Assembly: GCA_903933115.1 (NCBI GenBank) | Contig: CAIZIT010000013.1 | Coordinates: 1 to 42,791 of the forward strand | Direction of reading: 5' to 3' | Length of the DNA stretch: 42,791 nucleotides | DNA from: an uncultured Burkholderiales bacterium | Lineage (GTDB): Bacteria; Pseudomonadota; Gammaproteobacteria; Burkholderiales; Burkholderiaceae_C | In this document: positions 37,804 through 42,791 of the stretch, piece after piece | Position numbering within the stretch: position 1 is the stretch's first letter | Layout of the letters: each line of letters starts with the position of its first letter | The notes under the pieces: generated by a model | Told to the model about the DNA's origin: nothing | Database searches by the model: none | The model's input: the letters and a program-made list of their open reading frames with translations, nothing else | Position numbers and translations under genes: made by a program

Positions 37804-38196
37804 TTAGGGGGTTTGCTTGGCGGCCAAACCAATTTGAATCGCACCCCCTCTTTTAACGGCATCAATAGCTGCCATCAATTGCTGCAAGTTCACCCGGTCT
37901 GATCCTGCAATGGTGACGGCCAATTCGCTTGGGTTTCTAGACTTCACCAAAGCGGTGATTTGGTCTGGGCTTTTGTCTGAGCCTTCAGCAAAGAGAACCC
38001 CATCCTCTTTGATCTCCACCAGCAACTTTGGCGGCGGCATTTTGACGGATGTGGAGCTCGTGGGCAGTTTGCTGATGTGTCCAGATGTGGGGATCATTCT
38101 GAGCGTCATCATGGCAAAAAACACCAATAAAAAAAGCATGATGTCGATCATGGGAATGATTTCGATTCGGGCTTTTCTGGTTTCAAAGTAGCGCAT
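37804..38196 (-). CDS. exbD: Biopolymer transport protein ExbD
   Basis: Component of the ExbB-ExbD proton-driven motor that powers TonB. A single N-terminal membrane segment (about 13-33) carries the essential Asp in EIIPMIDIMLFLLVFFAMMT, followed by a periplasmic domain (KSRNPSELAVTIAGSDRVNLQQLMAAIDAVKRGG). It is 130 residues, the typical size. It lies 71 bp after exbB and 59 bp before tonB on the same strand. Confidence 0.95.
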   Translation of the reverse strand: MRYFETRKARIEIIPMIDIMLFLLVFFAMMTLRMIPTSGHISKLPTSSTSVKMPPPKLLVEIKEDGVLFAEGSDKSPDQITALVKSRNPSELAVTIAGSDRVNLQQLMAAIDAVKRGGAIQIGLAAKQTP

Positions 38197-38267
38197 AGGT
38201 GGTGTCGAAATTGAGGGGCTGAGGGTGCTGATGAAGAGCAGTGTGTGGTGTGCAAAAGGTCGTCAAA

Positions 38268-38894
38268 TCAGAGACGGTATTGACCTTGACGACGATTCAA
38301 GAGCATCACCTTGATGGTCTCGAGTTGGTGGACGATCACACGAACGTGGGTGTTGAGCCAGTTGAAGAAAATCAATCCCACCATGGCAATCAATAAACCA
38401 CAGGCCGTTGCCACCAAAGCCTCAGCAATGCCGCCAGTGACTTGTGAGGCCGCATTTTGAATGTCGTCCAACACGGAAAAAGCGTTGAACATACCAATGA
38501 TGGTGCCAAAGAGACCCAAAAGCGGTGCCAGTGTGATCACGGTGTCCAGCATCCACAGTGAGCGGTCCAACATGGGCACTTCATGCATCAAGGCTTCCTC
38601 GATGTGATCGGCCAAACTTTCTTGCGAAGTGGTGATGGGTTCGATTTCTGTAATTTGGATGATTCGGGTGTGGGGCATGTCTTGAAACTTTTGAAGCATG
38701 CCTTTCGCTTCAGCGCTTTTCAGTAATGGATCTTGTCTTAACATTTGCATGAGCGCATCACCCGCACTTTGCATGTTCAGTAAGTGTCTTGTGCGCTCGA
38801 TGATGACGGTCAGTGCGATCAACATCAAAAGGGCCATCAAATATAAAGTACCACCGGATTCGTTGGCAATCGTCAATAATTTATCTAAATTCAT
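38268..38894 (-). CDS. exbB: MotA/TolQ/ExbB proton channel protein ExbB
   Basis: Pentameric inner-membrane channel of the TonB motor. It has three membrane segments: one near residues 16-34 (TLYLMALLMLIALTVII) and two around LWMLDTVITLAPLLGLFGTIIGMFNAF and GGIAEALVATACGLLIAMVGLIFF. The segment APLLGLFGTIIGM with the following Thr/Ser-rich helix is the ExbB signature. It is 208 residues from the ATG at 38894; the open frame upstream belongs to the antisense of the receptor gene. It starts 56 bp after the receptor stop. Confidence 0.94.
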   Translation of the reverse strand: MNLDKLLTIANESGGTLYLMALLMLIALTVIIERTRHLLNMQSAGDALMQMLRQDPLLKSAEAKGMLQKFQDMPHTRIIQITEIEPITTSQESLADHIEEALMHEVPMLDRSLWMLDTVITLAPLLGLFGTIIGMFNAFSVLDDIQNAASQVTGGIAEALVATACGLLIAMVGLIFFNWLNTHVRVIVHQLETIKVMLLNRRQGQYRL

Positions 38895-38950
38895 AAAGAG
38901 CTCAATGAAGTAGGGCCAGCATTGCTGGCCCTTGATACAAACTAATTCAA

Positions 38951-41212
38951 TTAAAAGTCGGCTTTGCCAGAGAGCATGAAGCTCCTTGGGGCTTGCCATT
39001 GGTACTGAGTCGATGCGCTCGTGATGGGGCCTGTTGCGGCAACCAAGTTTTGGCGATCTGTCAGGTTGAAGATGCTGAACTGCAATTTGAAGTTCTTGGC
39101 ACCCAATGTGCTCACTTCCTTGAAGTTGTAGGACACGTTCAAGTCGGTGTTGTCCATGTAGGGCAATTGAGTACCCAACTTGGCGTTGTATTGGTTGCCA
39201 ATGCGCTTGAACATCAATGAAGCGTTCCAAGGACCTTGGTTGTACAAAGCGCCCAAGCCATAGGTCACGTTGGGAGCGTTAGGGATTTCGCCCACAGGCT
39301 GGCCGACGCTGGCGTTGGAGGCCTTGTAGTTGGCATCGTTCACGCCAAAGTTACCGTAGGCGGCAAAACCATTGCCAACCATATAAGTGGCTTCAGCTTC
39401 TGCACCTTTGTAAATACCACCGCCCACATTGATCCAGTTCGGGTTGGCATTCGTGCCAGTGTTGAACTGCATGTTGTTCATGTCAATGTAGTAGAGGTCA
39501 GCAGCAGCGGTCAAAGTGTCAGACTTGTGAACCACGCCCACTTGGTAGTTGGTGGTGGTTTGTGGGGCTGGGGCTGCAGTACCAGCGTTGCCAATACCAA
39601 AGGTGGGAGGCAACTGCATGCCTGTCGCATACTGAGCGTAGATGGAGTTTTGAGCATCAAGACGCTGGTTGATCGTCAAAAAGGGCAAAGATGCACCATA
39701 TTTGTAGGCGTAGCTTTGAGGGATCTGAGCCTTCTGGTTTGAAGCAGAGGCCAAGTCCATGCCGTAGACCATGACTTTGTAGCCAGGGGTGACGGTCATG
39801 CCAGGAGCTGCGTTCCACTCGTACTCCACAAAGGGTTGGTACTGGTGCCAGTGTGAATATTGCTGTGCAAAGTTACCAGTGGTCACCACACCTGCGGGCT
39901 GGCCGTTCACACCAGGAAGAACGGTGAAGTTGTTGGTGAAGTCCGCTTCTAGGTTATGACGCTCGGTTCTTGAGAATTCCCACCACACGCCAACACGCAA
40001 CAAGTCTGCATCGTACTTCTTGGTGGCTTTGAGGACGTCACCATAGACACGGTATTCGTTGAGCTTGAGGTAACCAGGTACATCGTTGTTGGGCAATTTG
40101 AGGGAAGTTTTGGCAAGTGTGGTCACCGCCAAAGAGGAGTCACCTGTGGGGCCGTAAACGGAAGGGTCTTGACCTGCCCATGTGTTGTTGGTGTAGGCAT
40201 AGGTGTAAGCATTGTTATCGGTTTGCCATCCGTTACCCCAGTCGCTTTGCAAGCGAACGTATTCAATATCGGTGGTTTTTGCTTGAACGTTGTAGCCTGC
40301 ATAGCCTTGGCTGGCAGGGTTGTTGTTCATGACATAGTTTTTACCGAAAGCCTTGATTTGGGCTGCGTTGGGACCAGAGGCGTTGTCGGTCACGTAGGTG
40401 GTCACATCACTGGGAGACGCGAAAATCGTCAACAAGGAACTGTCACCAACGGGGCGTTGGTATTTCAATGTGAAGTTGTTCAAATTGATGCCAGCACCGC
40501 TCAAGTAACCTTGGCTTTGCATGTGTTGCAAATTGAGTTGCAATGTGGCGTCGCTTCCAGCCATGCGGCCAGTCTCATAGGATGCGCCTTCGAGCTGAGT
40601 GCCCCATGTGCCGATGGAGCCGTAAACGCTTTGAACGGGGGTGGCTGAGGGGGCTTTGGAGAACATGTTCACGCTGCCACCGTAAGTGGAGTAACCGATG
40701 TTGCTCGCATTACCTGGGCCGCGCTCAATCAACATGCCGCCAATGATGGAGGCGGGAAAGTAAGAGGTGGAATGGTGCGTTGGACCGTTGGAGTCACCAA
40801 AGGGGATGCCGTCAAAGGTCACATTGTATTCACCGTCTTGGAAGCCACGCATGGACATCTTTTGATCGGATAAGCCAGGGCCGTTTACAGATGGGGTTGA
40901 AGCCACACTGGGGGCAATGGCGGTGATGGTGTTGAAGTTGCCTGTGGGAGGCGTTGACTCTTCAATGTAGGATCTGGAAATGAAGGATTGGGGCTGGGTT
41001 GCTGAAAGGTTGGCTTGTGTGGGTGCCACTGAAGAAGCAGTTCCTCTGTCGGCTTTCAAGCTCGTTGTCACGGCAGCGCTGACACCGCTGTTGCCGCCCA
41101 CGGTACCCAGGTCAACTGTGTCAGCAAAGGTGCTGAAACCCGAGAGTGTCAGTAAAGCCAATGTAACGGCTTTGTTGATGTTTTTTTGTTGAAAAGGACA
41201 CCGAGTATTCAT
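38951..41212 (-). CDS. TonB-dependent outer membrane receptor
   Basis: Outer-membrane 22-stranded beta-barrel of 753 residues. The signal peptide (about 1-30) ends at a FSTFA/DTV site, and the mature N-terminus DTVDLGTV looks like a TonB box. The plug domain follows (SRSYIEESTPPTGNFNTITAIAPSV, MRGFQDGEYNVTFDGIPFGDSNG, LIERGPGNASNIGYSTYGGSVN). The barrel ends with the C-terminal signature RSFMLSGKADF, an aromatic final residue as expected. No siderophore-specific motif was recognised. The upstream neighbour is a PhoD-type phosphatase and downstream lie exbB-exbD-tonB, pointing to a self-contained uptake system. The true substrate is unknown. Confidence 0.93.
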   Translation of the reverse strand: MNTRCPFQQKNINKAVTLALLTLSGFSTFADTVDLGTVGGNSGVSAAVTTSLKADRGTASSVAPTQANLSATQPQSFISRSYIEESTPPTGNFNTITAIAPSVASTPSVNGPGLSDQKMSMRGFQDGEYNVTFDGIPFGDSNGPTHHSTSYFPASIIGGMLIERGPGNASNIGYSTYGGSVNMFSKAPSATPVQSVYGSIGTWGTQLEGASYETGRMAGSDATLQLNLQHMQSQGYLSGAGINLNNFTLKYQRPVGDSSLLTIFASPSDVTTYVTDNASGPNAAQIKAFGKNYVMNNNPASQGYAGYNVQAKTTDIEYVRLQSDWGNGWQTDNNAYTYAYTNNTWAGQDPSVYGPTGDSSLAVTTLAKTSLKLPNNDVPGYLKLNEYRVYGDVLKATKKYDADLLRVGVWWEFSRTERHNLEADFTNNFTVLPGVNGQPAGVVTTGNFAQQYSHWHQYQPFVEYEWNAAPGMTVTPGYKVMVYGMDLASASNQKAQIPQSYAYKYGASLPFLTINQRLDAQNSIYAQYATGMQLPPTFGIGNAGTAAPAPQTTTNYQVGVVHKSDTLTAAADLYYIDMNNMQFNTGTNANPNWINVGGGIYKGAEAEATYMVGNGFAAYGNFGVNDANYKASNASVGQPVGEIPNAPNVTYGLGALYNQGPWNASLMFKRIGNQYNAKLGTQLPYMDNTDLNVSYNFKEVSTLGAKNFKLQFSIFNLTDRQNLVAATGPITSASTQYQWQAPRSFMLSGKADF

Positions 41213-41247
41213 TTTGCGTATCTTTCAGATGTGCTGGATTAAAGAAG

Positions 41248-41275
41248 ACGATATGTTAATGATTCAATATTTCAA
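41248..41275 (-). promoter_or_regulatory. Candidate promoter of the TonB-dependent receptor
   Basis: Read on the minus strand: TTGAAA (41275-41270), 16-bp spacer, TATCGT (41253-41248). The predicted start is about 28 bases before the receptor ATG. A weak PhoB-box-like sequence, TTGTCAC-AGAT-TTGAAAT, overlaps the -35 (41286-41269). Confidence 0.4.
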
Positions 41276-41352
41276 ATCTGTGACAAATGCGCTTGTACCG
41301 AGTGTGATGAGCATGAATGGAGTGATCTTTACGATTCCCAATGCGAAAGTGG

Positions 41353-41429
41353 AGAAGCGCCATGCTTGAAAAACAAAAGGGGGAAACACGTTCAAGTGCT
41401 ACCCCCTTCAATCACTTCATGGCGCTTCT
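41353..41429. repeat. Nested inverted repeat (77 bp) upstream of the receptor gene
   Basis: The outer arms AGAAGCGCCATG (41353-41364) and CATGGCGCTTCT (41418-41429) match perfectly over 12 bp. The inner arms AAGGGGG (41377-41383) and CCCCCTT (41402-41408) match over 7 bp, with a small CAC/GTG core. It lies between the phosphatase and receptor genes; no strong T-run follows on either strand. Confidence 0.75.
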
Positions 41430-41525
41430 TTCAGGGCCCAATCGGGTTTTTATGAAAAGCATTGGAGAACACTTTAAAAAACCTTAAAAAAAGTTCATCC
41501 AAAAACCTTTGCAACTAGTCAAGGA

Positions 41526-42791
41526 TCAGTTGTAAGTCGCCTTCAAGTCAGGCGTCACCGTGATGGTTTTGCCCACAGTGGCTTTGTAGGTGTTGGAGAC
41601 CACGGTGTCCAAAAAGATGTACTCACCTTTGACGGCATCTTGAGTGAAGGTCATCATCAAAAAACCTCTGGACTTGGTGTCGATGTAGTTCAAATCATCG
41701 ATCAATCCGTAATTCTTCCCGTTTCCATCGAGCCACTGCTTGCTGTTGATGCTGCCGTCAAGAGCAGGAGCGATTGAGCCCAGGCCCAAGGACTCAAAGC
41801 CGGGGGAAGTGACGGAGCTGCCAGCGAATTCAACGCCGACCTTTTGACCCTTCAAGGTGGTGAGTTGTGAGAACCAAGCGTTATGGGAGTCACCAGACAA
41901 GGTGACCAAGGGTTTATTCAGAGCTTGTATGCTTTGCAAGACCAACTCTCTGTTCAAGGGGTAACCATCCCAAGAGTCCAGGTTGTAAGGCAGTTTGGGG
42001 TTCACACTGGTGTTGAGGAGTGCGGTTTGTTGAGCATTCAAAGTGCCACCCAATGCTGCGGTCATCTTGGCCGTCAAATAGTCCGTGATCGATTGAGAAA
42101 ATGCAGCTTGGTTGGCCAAAGTGGGGTTGAATGCGACTGCACCCAATGTGGTGAGCACACTGGCAGGCCACCAAATTTTGGCCATGATGTCTTGGTTGCC
42201 CAAGACCTGCCACTTGGCCGTAGAAGAGGCCAAGCCCTTTTGTAGCCAGTCGAGTTGGGTGGGGCTGATCATGGTGCGGCTCACATCAGAACCGGTGGTG
42301 AGACCCGTGATGTAGGGTTGATAGTCTGCTACAGAGGTGGCCGTTCCGTAGTTGGCGTATTGCTGCACCCGGCCTTCAATTCGAGTGTCCAGCATGTGAA
42401 GAGACAAGATGTTGGCGAAATCAAAGCGGCGGTAAATCTTAAAGCGATTGGCCACATCCAAGGGGTCGTTGCGGTTGGGCAGCCACTCATGGTAAGCCTG
42501 AGCGGCGTTGTTTTTCCTGACGCTCCAGTCGCCTTGTGTTTTGGGGTCGTGGTTTTCTGCGCCGGTCATGAAGGCATTGTTGGCGAACTCATGGTCATCC
42601 CAAACCGTGATCCAAGGCATGCTGGCATGAAGCACTTGTAGGTTAGGGTCCGTTCTGTACTGCGCATAGCGTGTTCTGTAGTCATCCAAGCTCACGATGT
42701 CGTTGGATGGGGTTGCCACACGCCCCATGGCCGCAGCAGAGGTTTTGTTCAAAAGGTCAGTGTTGCCAAATTTGCTGGGGTCAGAGCCGTA
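41526..42791 (-). CDS. PhoD-like alkaline phosphatase/phosphodiesterase, C-terminal part
   Basis: Metallophosphatase of the PhoD family, which removes phosphate from mono- and diesters outside the cytoplasm. The frame is open to the right edge, so the N-terminus and any Tat signal are cut off; at least 421 residues remain. Visible motifs are WITVWDDHEFANNA (metal-binding DDHE), KWQVLGNQDIMAKIWW, LVTLSGDSHNAWF and the C-terminal GFLMMTFT. It is on the same strand as the receptor and exbB-exbD-tonB, with 313 bp to the receptor. Family membership is clear; the ester substrate is not. Confidence 0.9.
   Translation of the reverse strand, partial: YGSDPSKFGNTDLLNKTSAAAMGRVATPSNDIVSLDDYRTRYAQYRTDPNLQVLHASMPWITVWDDHEFANNAFMTGAENHDPKTQGDWSVRKNNAAQAYHEWLPNRNDPLDVANRFKIYRRFDFANILSLHMLDTRIEGRVQQYANYGTATSVADYQPYITGLTTGSDVSRTMISPTQLDWLQKGLASSTAKWQVLGNQDIMAKIWWPASVLTTLGAVAFNPTLANQAAFSQSITDYLTAKMTAALGGTLNAQQTALLNTSVNPKLPYNLDSWDGYPLNRELVLQSIQALNKPLVTLSGDSHNAWFSQLTTLKGQKVGVEFAGSSVTSPGFESLGLGSIAPALDGSINSKQWLDGNGKNYGLIDDLNYIDTKSRGFLMMTFTQDAVKGEYIFLDTVVSNTYKATVGKTITVTPDLKATYN

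Larger units (their letters stand above)
41213..41525. other. 313-bp gap between the phosphatase and receptor genes
   Basis: No gene. It holds a nested inverted repeat (41353-41429), a candidate minus-strand promoter (41248-41275) and A/T-rich runs near 41475-41500. No B12 or other riboswitch consensus was recognised. Confidence 0.6.

Noticed and set aside
38895-39230. N-terminal extension of exbB overlapping the receptor 3' end
   Set aside because: The extra 112 codons are a shifted-frame read of the receptor gene; the ExbB family starts at the ATG at 38894.
41353-41429. Cobalamin or other riboswitch upstream of the TonB-dependent receptor
   Set aside because: No B12-box consensus or known riboswitch core was found; only inverted repeats are visible.

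Overview
The window is chromosomal DNA of a betaproteobacterium, most likely order Burkholderiales. The basis is gene order: scpB-rluB-ndk-rlmN, then ispG-hisS-yfgM-bamB-der-hfq-hflX-hflK-hflC-DUF2065, then hisZ-purA-phosphoribosyltransferase. The position of hisZ between hflC and purA is typical of that order. The genus cannot be named from sequence alone. Leucine is written mostly as TTG and CTC rather than CTG in the core genes, which is unusual for the order.

Layout. (1) 1-3949: the 3' part of a DinG/YoaA helicase gene, convergent and overlapping with bamD; then rluD, divergent from bamD; then scpB, separated from rluD by a 364-bp gap with two intrinsic terminators. (2) 4046-18802: a conserved block for RNA modification, nucleotide metabolism, isoprenoid and tRNA charging, outer-membrane assembly and protein quality control. 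The pilW and rodZ genes that commonly sit between rlmN and ispG are absent. (3) 18835-25023: a serine hydrolase of the beta-lactamase fold lies between DUF2065 and hisZ, followed by purA, a phosphoribosyltransferase and a metC-type PLP lyase. (4) 25085-27978: tesA and mnmH are coupled on the minus strand and divergent from an ABC ATPase that has no permease gene beside it. (5) 28029-31722: a small catabolic-looking set made of an IclR regulator, a divergent oxamate-amidohydrolase-like Ntn hydrolase and a NodB/PuuE-like deacetylase. (6) 31793-36828: rlmB, a pair of half-size ChrA-type transporters and ygiQ. (7) 37034-42791, all on the minus strand: a PhoD-like phosphatase (cut by the window end), a TonB-dependent receptor, exbB, exbD and tonB. 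This reads as a self-contained outer-membrane uptake system, possibly for organic phosphorus.

How the genes work together. BamD, BamB and YfgM act in outer-membrane protein assembly. Der, HflX, RluB, RluD, RlmN and RlmB build or rescue ribosomes. HflK and HflC modulate FtsH. Hfq serves small RNAs. HisZ, PurA and the phosphoribosyltransferase act in histidine and purine metabolism. The accessory interest is in regions 5 and 7, in the orphan ATPase, and in an unusual density of short tandem repeats (6-22 bp units) in gaps and low-complexity coding segments. No tRNA, rRNA, CRISPR array, insertion sequence, prophage or integrase was seen. No clearly new defence or mobile system was found.
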